A stretch of 64,000 nucleotides of DNA from Bacillus sp. Cs-700 (lineage in GTDB: Bacteria > Bacillota > Bacilli > Bacillales > Guptibacillaceae). The notes below the pieces were generated by a model. The model was not told where the DNA came from, made no database searches, and worked only from the letters and a program-made list of their open reading frames with translations. The DNA is taken from positions 3,582,001 through 3,646,000 of the forward strand of contig NZ_CP041063.1 of NCBI RefSeq assembly GCF_011082085.1. Reading direction: 5' to 3'. Below are positions 1 through 7,318 of the stretch, in pieces. Numbering within the stretch: position 1 is the stretch's first letter; each line of letters begins with the position of its first letter. The position numbers and the translations under genes are program-made.

Positions 1-25
1 GACTCCGATTTCGGAGTCCTTTTCG
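1..25. terminator. Hairpin terminator at window edge
   Basis: Perfect 8-bp arms GACTCCGA and TCGGAGTC around a 2-nt centre, followed on the plus strand by CCTTTT. It probably ends a plus-strand gene lying before the window and may also serve the minus-strand gene whose stop codon is at 35. Confidence 0.6.
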
Positions 26-34
26 TATTTATAT

Positions 35-316
35 CTACTCTTTCTCTTTTTTCTTTCCAAAAACTTTTTTAGAAGCTCCTTTAAAAACGTTTGAAGCTGT
101 ATCAACTGATTTCCCAACCAATTTATTTCCTGTTTTACTTACATTTTTGACAAAGTCAGTGGAAGCATCAGCTGCTTTACCAACAAGGCCACCTTCTCCA
201 CTAACTGACTTTACAATATCGTTCGCTGTGTCAGCGGATTTATTCACAAGATCACTTGCGGCTTTAGATGTCTTCTTTACGAGGTTTTCTTCCTTCATTG
301 AATTATTTTCAGACAT
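35..316 (-). CDS. Small Lys-rich repeat protein, unknown function
   Basis: A 93-residue protein with no recognised family. It is built of degenerate amphipathic repeats of the type K-S-x-D-T-A-x-x-x-V-K (seen near residues 25, 45 and 67), alternating lysines with Ala/Val/Ser, and ends in a basic tail (KKVFGKKKEKE). This looks like a soluble, flexible LEA-like or apolipoprotein-like helical protein, which is an inference from composition only. The start is well supported: GGGAGGGGAT lies just upstream of the ATG on the minus strand (321-330). It stands alone, convergent with whatever lies left of the window. No signal peptide or hydrophobic segment is visible. Confidence 0.7.
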   Translation of the reverse strand: MSENNSMKEENLVKKTSKAASDLVNKSADTANDIVKSVSGEGGLVGKAADASTDFVKNVSKTGNKLVGKSVDTASNVFKGASKKVFGKKKEKE

Positions 317-425
317 CGCAATCCCCTCCCTAAGCGAATTTGATACATCTCTATGCTTATGAAGAGGTTAAAGAGAATATGATTTTTTTCGATATTAGAG
401 GCGTCTTTAGAGACTGGAAAGAAAT

Positions 426-448
426 AAACCCGCATTTGCTGCGGGTTT
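426..448 (-). terminator. Rho-independent terminator after the MBL hydrolase gene
   Basis: Perfect 9-bp arms AAACCCGCA and TGCGGGTTT with a 5-nt loop, immediately downstream of the stop codon at 454. On the minus strand it is followed by a T-rich stretch. Confidence 0.75.
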
Positions 449-453
449 GTGCT

Positions 454-1212
454 TTAAAATGACAGGGTTTGACCGTCATCAGGAATGAGGACTTTATTTT
501 GAAGCTCTTTTTCTTTAACGAATTGTTTTAACTCATCTCGTGTTAACAGACAGTGATTGAGTGCTTCCATATGAACGGCAACAATCGTTGCATCTGGTGC
601 CTCTTGATAAGTTTGCACAACGTTTTCTTTCGTCATTGTAATGGGGCCGCCTTCAAGAAATTGGGCAGCACCAGCATTCACTACAATGATTTCTGGTTTA
701 TGATGCTGAATCGCTGTTTGAACATCCTCGTTGAAGAGAGTATCGCCGGCAATATAAACGGTTTTTTCATTTGGATGAGAAAATGCAATACCGGATACTT
801 TCCCCGTTTGCTTTAAGATTTCGCCTGCTCCGTGCTTCCCGTCTGTACGTGATAAAGTAACATCTGCAAAAGAAGATTCCATCTCAAGGGAAACGACGTT
901 TTGAAAACCTTCTTCTTTTATCGCTTCGACATCTTCTTGGTTTTGCGCATAAATCAGGATCTCTTTTGGAAGAACCTGTTTCGCTTTCTCGTCAAAGTGG
1001 TCGGGATGCAGGTGAGTGACGATCACTGCGTCAACATCAACGATTTCATTGATTGATGTTGGTAAATCGACAGTAGGGTTTGAAAGGTGCTGGTTTGCCG
1101 TATTTGGGAAAGGCGGAATTGCTCCTTTATCAGATAGGAATGGATCGATTAGAAATTTTTTATTAGCAAAATGAAGAACGAGCGTTGCGTTACGAACAAA
1201 TTGAATTTTCAT
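454..1212 (-). CDS. MBL-fold metal-dependent hydrolase
   Basis: A 252-residue single-domain metallo-beta-lactamase-fold protein. The metal-binding motif THLHPDH (H67, H69, D71, H72) is intact, and further ligands appear at HG (about residue 126), AGD (about 156) and the C-terminal H of VAVHMEALNH. It resembles the UmuL/UlaG-like group of stand-alone MBL hydrolases, whose substrates are mostly unknown. Minus-strand AAGGAGGAAG precedes the ATG, so the start is secure. It is divergent from the Lrp-type regulator at 1332, and an inverted repeat lies between them, so that regulator could control it. Substrate not predictable. Confidence 0.85.
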   Translation of the reverse strand: MKIQFVRNATLVLHFANKKFLIDPFLSDKGAIPPFPNTANQHLSNPTVDLPTSINEIVDVDAVIVTHLHPDHFDEKAKQVLPKEILIYAQNQEDVEAIKEEGFQNVVSLEMESSFADVTLSRTDGKHGAGEILKQTGKVSGIAFSHPNEKTVYIAGDTLFNEDVQTAIQHHKPEIIVVNAGAAQFLEGGPITMTKENVVQTYQEAPDATIVAVHMEALNHCLLTRDELKQFVKEKELQNKVLIPDDGQTLSF

Positions 1213-1281
1213 TGTATCTTCCTCCTTTTGATCTGGTTCTCTTATAGGATAATATAGATGTGGACAAGGAATACATAGATG

Positions 1282-1313
1282 AATTCAAGTCTTTAAGAGA
1301 GGATACTTGAATT
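1282..1313. promoter_or_regulatory. Inverted repeat, likely operator of the adjacent Lrp-type regulator
   Basis: Perfect 9-bp arms AATTCAAGT (1282-1290) and ACTTGAATT (1305-1313), separated by 14 bp. They end 3 bp before the Shine-Dalgarno site of the regulator gene and lie in the divergent region. The position suits autoregulation or repression of transcription, but this is inference. Confidence 0.45.
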
Positions 1314-1331
1314 GTGAAAGGAGTTGATGGA

Positions 1332-1745
1332 ATGATCGATCAAACGGACCTATGGATTATTAAAGAATTATCGAAGAACGGACGCATCACAATGAAAGAG
1401 CTTGGTGAAAAAGTTCATTTAACGGGTCAGGCCGCTTCATCTCGAGTGTTGAGATTAGAAGAACAGGGGATCATAGAAGGTTACTCGGTTCAAGTAGATA
1501 AGTCGAAAATGGGTTATGCTGTGCATTGTTTTCTGACGATCTACACCTTAAATATTCATCATACCCCATACCTTTCTTTTATTAAGACAAAAGAAGAATA
1601 TGTTCTCAACAACTATAAAATAAGCGGTGATGGATGTTATTTGCTAGAATGTCGTTTTCCTTCCAATAAAGAACTTGATGAATTTCTTGTTCAATTAAAT
1701 GAGCACGTGAATTATAAACTGTCGATTGTGATTAAAGAAGCATAG
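1332..1745 (+). CDS. Lrp/AsnC-family transcriptional regulator
   Basis: A 137-residue protein with an N-terminal winged helix-turn-helix (about residues 4-60; IDQTDLWIIKELSKNGRI, then the recognition region TGQAASSRVLRLEEQGII) and a RAM-like ligand-binding C-terminal domain (GDGCYLLECRF, SNKELDEFL). Length and order match the Lrp family, which bind amino acids and form octamers. An in-frame GTG at 1314 exists, but AAAGGAG at 1317-1323 sits 8 nt before ATG 1332, so 1332 is preferred. It is divergent from the MBL hydrolase, with the inverted repeat at 1282-1313 just upstream. Effector unknown. Confidence 0.88.
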   Translation: MIDQTDLWIIKELSKNGRITMKELGEKVHLTGQAASSRVLRLEEQGIIEGYSVQVDKSKMGYAVHCFLTIYTLNIHHTPYLSFIKTKEEYVLNNYKISGDGCYLLECRFPSNKELDEFLVQLNEHVNYKLSIVIKEA

Positions 1746-1860
1746 TGCTGCTAGGCTTGATAATCCTCAAATTAAATGGAAACATTAAAAAATAGGTTTG
1801 TTTACTTCTTTCCAGGGTAGTAAGAAGAAGTATTTAAAACTTTGAGGAACGGTGGCTACT

Positions 1861-3267
1861 ATGGGGTTCATTTACTATATAAAGAAATATTTGAAAATGT
1901 CGAGGCGACAGCGGAAAAGTGAATTGAACTCAACCATTTGGTTTATGCCGTTTTGGTATATTGTTGGCGCGATCGCTCTTTCTGCTTTTACCTATTATCT
2001 CGATTATGTGGTGGATGTTAGCTTATATTTACCGATCGGGATCGGTTTCAGTGGACAGACACTGCAGGTGCTTCTAAGTGCACTCGTAGGAGGGGTGCTA
2101 ACGTTAAGTGCCTTTACACTTAACTCTTTGCTCGTCGCACTCACGACGTTTAGCGGTCAGTTCTCTTCCAAAATGTTAGTAAACTTCGTCAGTGACCGGG
2201 CAACCCAACACGTACTTGGTATTTTTAATGGAAGTTTTATTTATGTACTTTTAAACTTCTTATATGTGACACATGGTGAAGAGGAATACGTTGTTGCGAC
2301 ACCGGTATTATCCATCCTGACAGCTATTACAGCTGCTATCACTTTTATTTATTTTATCAATCATACAGCTACCTGGATGCAAGTTCATAACATCAGTTTT
2401 AATATGAATGTTAAGTCGAAATCCGTGCAGGCTTCCCTAGAAAAAGAATTAAACTCTTACCATCTTGAGAAGCAAGTAGAGAGTGAATCTCTTCCTCTTG
2501 AGTCTGATGGAAAGGTAATGAAAACAAGTCAATCTGGTTATTTTCAAGTCGCTGACTTTGCGAAACTTATTAAACAAGCGAATAAAGACAACTGCCTTTT
2601 AAGGTTTGATGTTAGAATTGGCGAATTTGTAGTAGAAGGAACGCCGCTTCTTACTTATTGGGAATATGGACAAAGCATTAATCCTGAACGGTACCACAAG
2701 TCTATTGAGATCGGAGTAAAGCGTACAGAAATTCAAGATTTGGAGTATGGATTAATAAAGCTTGCCGAAGTAGCGATCAAGGCTTTAGGGCATAATGATC
2801 CGCTTACGGTTACGAATACGATTCATCAGATTGCTGATTTGTTGAAAAGTATTGGACAGTCTACGAACTTTTCTCCCTATCTTTTCGATCAGGAAGAGGA
2901 GCTTCGCATTATCTTAAATCAAAAGAATTTTCCTTATTATCTTCACAAGGGATTCGCCTCCATTCGTGAGTATGCAAATCAAAATTCAACAGTGATGACG
3001 GAACTTTTAACGATGATCTCCCTTCTAAGTAAAACGTTGGATAAGGATGTACACGAAGATCTATGGGAGTTTGCTCGCCAGACGATTTTAGGATTTGATA
3101 ACTATAGTCTGTATGAAAATGATTGTTTGTATATTTTAGAGCAACTGTCCGATCTAGCGAAACACACAGGCAATCAGGAGGATTATCTTTTCCTGCTTGA
3201 ATATATGCTCCAGCGAGTTAGTTCAAAGAGTGCCTCTAAGGTGCTGAATGATCCTAATAAGGAATAA
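1861..3267 (+). CDS. DUF2254 family membrane protein
   Basis: A 468-residue protein recognised as DUF2254. It has a basic N-terminus, about four membrane segments within the first 170 residues, and a long soluble C-terminal domain. The conserved stretch between the second and third membrane segments (SGQFSSKMLVNFVSDRATQ) is typical of the family. Function is not established; a channel- or transporter-like role is only speculation. The reading frame is open from GTG 1852, but GAGGAA at 1844-1849 fits ATG 1861 better by spacing. It stands alone on the plus strand. Confidence 0.85.
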   Translation: MGFIYYIKKYLKMSRRQRKSELNSTIWFMPFWYIVGAIALSAFTYYLDYVVDVSLYLPIGIGFSGQTLQVLLSALVGGVLTLSAFTLNSLLVALTTFSGQFSSKMLVNFVSDRATQHVLGIFNGSFIYVLLNFLYVTHGEEEYVVATPVLSILTAITAAITFIYFINHTATWMQVHNISFNMNVKSKSVQASLEKELNSYHLEKQVESESLPLESDGKVMKTSQSGYFQVADFAKLIKQANKDNCLLRFDVRIGEFVVEGTPLLTYWEYGQSINPERYHKSIEIGVKRTEIQDLEYGLIKLAEVAIKALGHNDPLTVTNTIHQIADLLKSIGQSTNFSPYLFDQEEELRIILNQKNFPYYLHKGFASIREYANQNSTVMTELLTMISLLSKTLDKDVHEDLWEFARQTILGFDNYSLYENDCLYILEQLSDLAKHTGNQEDYLFLLEYMLQRVSSKSASKVLNDPNKE

Positions 3268-3472
3268 CCATACACTTTTTTGCAATATGACGGTAACATC
3301 CATGATGAGCATTTTTCTCTAAGGAATTTGCTCTTTTTTTAGGTTGTTTTTGGGTGGGTTAAACAACCAGATAAACGTGATCAAAAGAAACTTACCTCTA
3401 CATTACGGTGTTCCTCAGTTGGAATGAAACTTGCATAATAGTTTGATAACAATGAAAAAGGGAGTGTGGAAG

Positions 3473-4801
3473 TTGGGGAAATGGAAGCATGTTATCGCTG
3501 TTACTGCAATGCTCGCAGTTTGTATGGTAATAGTCATTCTAGGGAAGCAGTTGGAAACGGATGCCACTGGCGCAAATGAAACAAAAGGGTCACTGGTAAT
3601 AGTAGGAGGGGCTTTAAGCCCGGATAATGAAGAAGTATATGACTCGTTTCTTTCATTAGGGATGGATTATCGAAACAAGGCAAAGGATGAATTGAAAATT
3701 GGCATTATGCCAACTGCCAGTGCGACGCCAATAGAAAGTGCCTCTTCTTACAAAGCAGACTTCGTACGCTATGGTGTTAGTGAGGAGAATATTGATATTC
3801 TACCTATTGCCGTAAGTGATGACCCGTCTACAGAAGAAGATGAATCGAAGTGGAATGATGGTGCATACAGTGAAGATCTTGCTGACAAAGTGAAGCAGTA
3901 TGATGCGATTTGGTTTGTGGGGGGGAATCAGTTAGATTATACGAAGACTCTTATAAATGATGGGAAGGACACTCCTGTCTTAGCTTCAATCAGAGAGACT
4001 TATCAAGATGGTGCAGTTTTAGGTGGTTCCAGTGCGGGGGCAGCAATTATGAGTGATCCGATGATTGGCGCAGGGACAAGCTCTGGTGCGCTAAATGAAG
4101 GGGTCACCTATGAAGATAACTATGGTGATGCTGATGACAATCGCGTTTTCCTTACACAAGGGCTTGGTTTCTTTGAGGGGGGTACGGTTGATCAGCACTT
4201 TGTAAAGCGTGGCCGCTTTGGGAGACTAATCGTTGGGGCATGGGATGCTGGTAACGAAATGGGCTACGGTATTGACGAAAACAGTGCAATGATTGTTCAT
4301 CATGACGATCAATCGATTGAAGTTGTTGGAGAAAGTGGGCTTGTCATCGTTGATCTTTCTAATGCTAAAAAAACAACAGATTTTCCGACGGCAATGAAAG
4401 ATGTGAATATCAGTTACATTGAAAAAGGAGATCGGTATTTTTGGGAATCAAAAACGTATCAGATCAACGAGGACAAACCACTTATTGAACAACCTTATTA
4501 TCCGGTAAGCGCTACGAATACAGGGATTTTTGGTGAAGATGCACTAAAACAAGTTCTTACGTATGATCTCGTTGATAGTGACTCCAATGAAGCGATCGGC
4601 CTTGCTTATGAACTGACCGGAGACAAGAGAGGAGAAGGGTTTAAGCTTGTCTTCTCAGAAACGAATCAAACGAAAGGATACTGGGGGAAAATCAACGGCG
4701 AAGAATCTTATGCTGCCATTAACGTTTCCCTTGATGTAACACCAATGAAAGTGAAGTTAAAAATCGATAAAGTAAACGAAAAGAAAATGGAAAAATTCTA
4801 G
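3473..4801 (+). CDS. Secreted cyanophycinase-like peptidase (S51 family)
   Basis: The S51 signature GGSSAGAAIM is present with the serine nucleophile at about residue 187, plus upstream VGGNQLDYT and downstream DQHFVKRGRFGRL, both typical of cyanophycinases (exo-peptidases that release beta-Asp-Arg from cyanophycin). A membrane-spanning N-terminus (HVIAVTAMLAVCMVIVILG) indicates export or anchoring. The C-terminal 100 or so residues extend beyond a minimal S51 domain. Start is uncertain: AGGGAG at 3459-3464 favours TTG 3473, while ATG 3452 has no clear ribosome-binding site. No cyanophycin synthetase is in the window, so it probably attacks external polymer or another dipeptide-like substrate. 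Confidence 0.85.
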   Translation: MGKWKHVIAVTAMLAVCMVIVILGKQLETDATGANETKGSLVIVGGALSPDNEEVYDSFLSLGMDYRNKAKDELKIGIMPTASATPIESASSYKADFVRYGVSEENIDILPIAVSDDPSTEEDESKWNDGAYSEDLADKVKQYDAIWFVGGNQLDYTKTLINDGKDTPVLASIRETYQDGAVLGGSSAGAAIMSDPMIGAGTSSGALNEGVTYEDNYGDADDNRVFLTQGLGFFEGGTVDQHFVKRGRFGRLIVGAWDAGNEMGYGIDENSAMIVHHDDQSIEVVGESGLVIVDLSNAKKTTDFPTAMKDVNISYIEKGDRYFWESKTYQINEDKPLIEQPYYPVSATNTGIFGEDALKQVLTYDLVDSDSNEAIGLAYELTGDKRGEGFKLVFSETNQTKGYWGKINGEESYAAINVSLDVTPMKVKLKIDKVNEKKMEKF

Positions 4802-4815
4802 AAGTTTGTTTATGA

Positions 4816-4847
4816 AAAGAAGGATGTGCCAACGCACATCCTTCTTT
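4816..4847. terminator. Bidirectional terminator
   Basis: Perfect 14-bp stem, AAAGAAGGATGTGC and its complement, with loop CAAC. It lies between the convergent S51 peptidase gene and the guanine deaminase gene and overlaps the stop codon of the latter. Confidence 0.85.
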
Positions 4848-5316
4848 AGTATTCTACTCGTTCGCCATGTTTTTGCCAGTTTTGAAAAGGCTCGTTCTTT
4901 TCTTTCATTTCAATATGATGGAACGGGATGGTTCTTTGTTCAGGTTTTTTCTCAATTTCTTCATAGATGACAGCATCGTCAAATCCTGCATCGGCAGCTT
5001 CGTGTCTTGAAGCTGCGAAGTAAACGCGATCTGGCCGTGACCAGTAAATGGCACCGAGGCACATTGGGCATGGTTCGCAGCTTGCGTAAATGACACAGCC
5101 GTCAAGCTGATGTGTCCCGAGTTTTTGGCAAGCGTTTCGAATAGCGACAACTTCTGCATGAGCAGTTGGGTCGTGGTCGCTTGTCACTTGATTGAACCCT
5201 TCCCCAATCACAACGCCATCTTTTACAACGATAGCCCCAAATGGACCACCACGATAATCTGTAACGCTTTTTGATGCTAACTGAATGGCATGTGTGAGCC
5301 AATCTTTCTCTGTCAT
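4846..5316 (-). CDS. guaD: Guanine deaminase
   Basis: A 156-residue cytidine-deaminase-fold enzyme, the same length as B. subtilis GuaD, which hydrolyses guanine to xanthine and ammonia. The zinc site is complete: THAE-type motif AHAE (H53, catalytic E55) and SCEPCPMC (zinc ligands C83 and C86). The C-terminal region that closes the active site in the domain-swapped GuaD dimer is present and ends in Y, as in B. subtilis (VEY here, KEY there). The start ATG is preceded by AGGAGCG on the minus strand. It stands alone and shares a terminator with the S51 gene; another guanine-pathway gene, guaC, lies far away at 62.5 kb. Confidence 0.93.
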   Translation of the reverse strand: MTEKDWLTHAIQLASKSVTDYRGGPFGAIVVKDGVVIGEGFNQVTSDHDPTAHAEVVAIRNACQKLGTHQLDGCVIYASCEPCPMCLGAIYWSRPDRVYFAASRHEAADAGFDDAVIYEEIEKKPEQRTIPFHHIEMKEKNEPFQNWQKHGERVEY

Positions 5317-5500
5317 TTCACCACGCTCCTATCTAAATAGGTATTAGACATATCTATCATCATTCCCTTTCTTGTGAAAAAATTTCAAAGAAAGAGCCGA
5401 AAAATAATGAGGCGGTAGTCACGGTTACGAGTAGTGATATGCTAAAATCAGTTTTAGGCTATCGCTGTCCGTGATAGACCTTCACTTACAGGAGGTTTAT

Positions 5501-5866
5501 ATGATTTCCTTTCTTCTTACGTTAAAGAGAATGTTAACCGCATTATGGTGGGCGGTTAAAGATAAGGAATTCCAGGTGCTATTCTTTTTAACAACGATCA
5601 CCCTCATTTCAGGAAGGATTTTCTATCATGCGGTAGAGAAGTGGTCTGTGATCGATTCGCTGTATTTTAGTGTTGTTACGCTAACGACCGTTGGCTTTGG
5701 TGATATTAGTCCGCAAACCGATTTTGGTAAGATTTTTACGATCATTTATTTGTTTACTGGAGTTGGGCTTATTTTAGGATTTATGAATAAGCTTGCTTTG
5801 TATATGGGAAGAAGTAAATCAAGAAAACAAGATGACCGTGAAAGGAAGAGCTTAAACGAAAGTTAA
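5501..5866 (+). CDS. Two-TM potassium channel family protein
   Basis: A 121-residue protein with an Ion_trans_2 architecture: two transmembrane helices flanking a pore loop with the selectivity filter TVGFGD (residues 63-68). The second helix (IFTIIYLFTGVGLILGFM) is followed by a short charged tail with no RCK domain. Such minimal channels conduct K+ as tetramers. The start is set by AGGAGG at 5490-5495, 5 nt before ATG 5501; the frame is open from GTG 5471 but without a site. It is a single gene with its own terminator overlapping the stop codon. Confidence 0.9.
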   Translation: MISFLLTLKRMLTALWWAVKDKEFQVLFFLTTITLISGRIFYHAVEKWSVIDSLYFSVVTLTTVGFGDISPQTDFGKIFTIIYLFTGVGLILGFMNKLALYMGRSKSRKQDDRERKSLNES

Positions 5867-5880
5867 GCTCTTCCGAAGTT
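5844..5880 (+). terminator. Terminator overlapping the K+ channel stop codon
   Basis: Perfect 12-bp arms GGAAGAGCTTAA (5844-5855) and TTAAGCTCTTCC (5863-5874) followed by a T-rich run. The hairpin is partly inside the coding sequence. Confidence 0.75.
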
Positions 5881-5921
5881 CTCTTTCTTGCGTTATAACG
5901 AATAGAAGCATATAATACAAA

Positions 5922-5936
5922 ACGTAATTATTACGA
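5922..5936. promoter_or_regulatory. Zur box upstream of rpsN
   Basis: ACGTAATTATTACGA differs at only one position from the Bacillus Zur consensus TCGTAATNATTACGA. It lies about 90 bp before an S14 gene of the zinc-independent type, exactly the class that Zur represses in zinc-replete B. subtilis. A weaker partial match lies near 5990-6005, close to the ribosome-binding site. Confidence 0.85.
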
Positions 5937-6025
5937 TTTGAAAAAATGATTGATCGTTATAAGTTGTGGATAACTGCTTAATGCTCAAATCGCAACGATT
6001 ATAATAGAGAAAGGAATGCATTTAT

Positions 6026-6295
6026 TTGGCTAAGAAGTCGAAAGTAGTAAAAGAACAAAAACGGCAGGAAACTGTCTTGAAATATGCTGAGCTTCGTCAG
6101 GATTTGAAAGCGAAGGGTGATTATGAAGCTTTGCGTAAATTGCCGCGTGATTCTTCACCAACTCGGTTAAATAATCGCTGTGAAGTGACTGGTCGTCCGA
6201 AGGGGTACTTACGAAAATTTAAAATGTCTAGAATTGCGTTTCGTGAATATGCTCATAAGGGGCAGATCCCTGGAGTGAAGAAGTCAAGCTGGTAA
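6026..6295 (+). CDS. rpsN: 30S ribosomal protein S14, zinc-independent paralogue
   Basis: An 89-residue S14 (YhzA/RpsN type in B. subtilis). The CxxC pairs of the zinc-ribbon S14 are absent: the only cysteine is in [13 protein letters not shown], and the C-terminal [20 protein letters not shown] is conserved. Such C-minus paralogues replace the zinc-binding S14 in 30S subunits under zinc starvation. The start is TTG 6026 (the nearby ATG 6016 is out of frame), preceded by GAGAAAGGA with a rather long 11-nt spacing. A near-perfect Zur box upstream supports zinc-dependent repression. Confidence 0.95.
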   Translation: MAKKSKVVKEQKRQETVLKYAELRQDLKAKGDYEALRKLPRDSSPTRLNNRCEVTGRPKGYLRKFKMSRIAFREYAHKGQIPGVKKSSW

Positions 6296-6313
6296 AAGGG
6301 TAGGGGAAGATGA

Positions 6314-6655
6314 ATGGAGTGCAATGAACATTTATTGAAGATGCTCGTTCGTGATATCGTGGCAAAGCTCCCGGAGAAGGAGAAAGCCCTCTATCAGTTC
6401 ATTGATGAATTAGAAGTAAGGTTGATTGAAGCGGCTGCAACACCCGATCAATACCTGAACCTTCTAAAAAAATATTCTCCTTATCATGAAGCAGCGAATC
6501 AATTTGACATCTCTCCATATAAGGCGAGAACAATGATGCATCGAATTGAATGGAAAATTGCCGCGAAATTGGAAGAGAAACTTCAGCATATCAAGTGGTT
6601 GGAGCATCCTGCGCACGGAAAAAGAGTGAAAAAAGGGTATCTAGTGTTTAAATGA
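6314..6655 (+). CDS. Small HTH-like protein, unknown function
   Basis: A 113-residue protein that follows rpsN by 18 bp, so it may be co-transcribed. AGGGGA precedes ATG 6314. The C-terminal half (HEAANQFDISPYKARTMMHR) reads like the helix-turn-helix of sigma-factor region 4 or a related DNA-binding domain; the N-terminal half is helical and acidic (LPEKEKALYQFIDELEVRL). It has no membrane segment. No family could be named with confidence. If it is Zur-controlled with rpsN, it may act in zinc or translation stress, but this is inference. Confidence 0.65.
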   Translation: MECNEHLLKMLVRDIVAKLPEKEKALYQFIDELEVRLIEAAATPDQYLNLLKKYSPYHEAANQFDISPYKARTMMHRIEWKIAAKLEEKLQHIKWLEHPAHGKRVKKGYLVFK

Positions 6656-6659
6656 AAAG

Positions 6660-6693
6660 AGCTGCGAATCATTGATGAATTCGCAGCTTTTTT
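6660..6693 (+). terminator. Rho-independent terminator
   Basis: Perfect 10-bp arms AGCTGCGAAT and ATTCGCAGCT with a 9-nt loop, followed by six T residues. It ends the rpsN-HTH unit. Confidence 0.9.
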
Positions 6694-6778
6694 AAGTTCA
6701 CAATCACGCCGTTTTTTCATCTCAATACCCCTATAACACGGTGAACCGATCAAAAAAAAAGAGGAAGTATAACGTTCT

Positions 6779-6809
6779 ACTGTACAGTTCGAGTGTTTTA
6801 ACTTAGAAT
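6779..6809 (+). promoter_or_regulatory. Candidate MerR-type promoter/operator
   Basis: Contains the palindrome ACTGTACAGT (6779-6788). A possible -35 TGTACA (6781-6786) and -10 TAGAAT (6804-6809) are 17 bp apart. A dyad overlapping the -35 and spacer, just ahead of a merR gene, suggests autoregulation. The elements are weak individually. Confidence 0.3.
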
Positions 6810-6834
6810 ATATATAGAGGTGATCGATCTTGGG

Positions 6835-7248
6835 GTGTTGTTAAAAATAGGGGAGTTAGCTGAAGCGTGCCATGTTTCAAAACGCACAGTTGACTATTAT
6901 ACGAAAATGGGATTACTGCAGTGTGAGCGCTCTGAAACGAATTATCGTTTCTATGGGGAAGATGCGATCGATGATATTAAATTCATTGAACAATGCAAAG
7001 AAATGCAAATGACGTTAAGCCAAATCCAACAACGTCTAAGGGTAAAAAAGTCTAGTCAAGTTGATTCAGAAATGATTCATAGTCAGGTAAAACAAGTAAT
7101 GGATAAAATGGAATATTTAGGTGCGGAATTAAAGGATATTCACGAAAGTGTTGAGAAATTAGATGAAGAAACTCAAACGAAGATTAAGAAAAATCTTTCG
7201 CCTCAAACTGTTGCACTTATTCAATCATTGCTTCTTTACTCAACTTGA
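6835..7248 (+). CDS. MerR-family transcriptional regulator
   Basis: A 137-residue regulator. The N-terminal winged HTH is clear (KIGELAEACHVSKRTVDYY, then KMGLLQCERSETNYRFY), followed by a long coiled-coil dimerisation helix (about residues 75-125). The C-terminus lacks the Cys-rich metal-binding loop of CueR or ZntR. The start is ambiguous: GAGGTGAT at 6817-6824 could serve GTG 6835 or TTG 6838; GTG 6820 overlaps the site itself. The next gene is a CNNM/CorC-type exporter. B. subtilis has a MerR gene (yhdQ) next to yhdP/mpfA, so a regulatory link is plausible. Confidence 0.85.
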   Translation: MLLKIGELAEACHVSKRTVDYYTKMGLLQCERSETNYRFYGEDAIDDIKFIEQCKEMQMTLSQIQQRLRVKKSSQVDSEMIHSQVKQVMDKMEYLGAELKDIHESVEKLDEETQTKIKKNLSPQTVALIQSLLLYST

Positions 7249-7318
7249 CCGGGTAATAAGTAGAAATGCAATTTTAAAAAAAGTTAGGATAAACAACAAC
7301 TCAGGAGAGTGAAATTTT

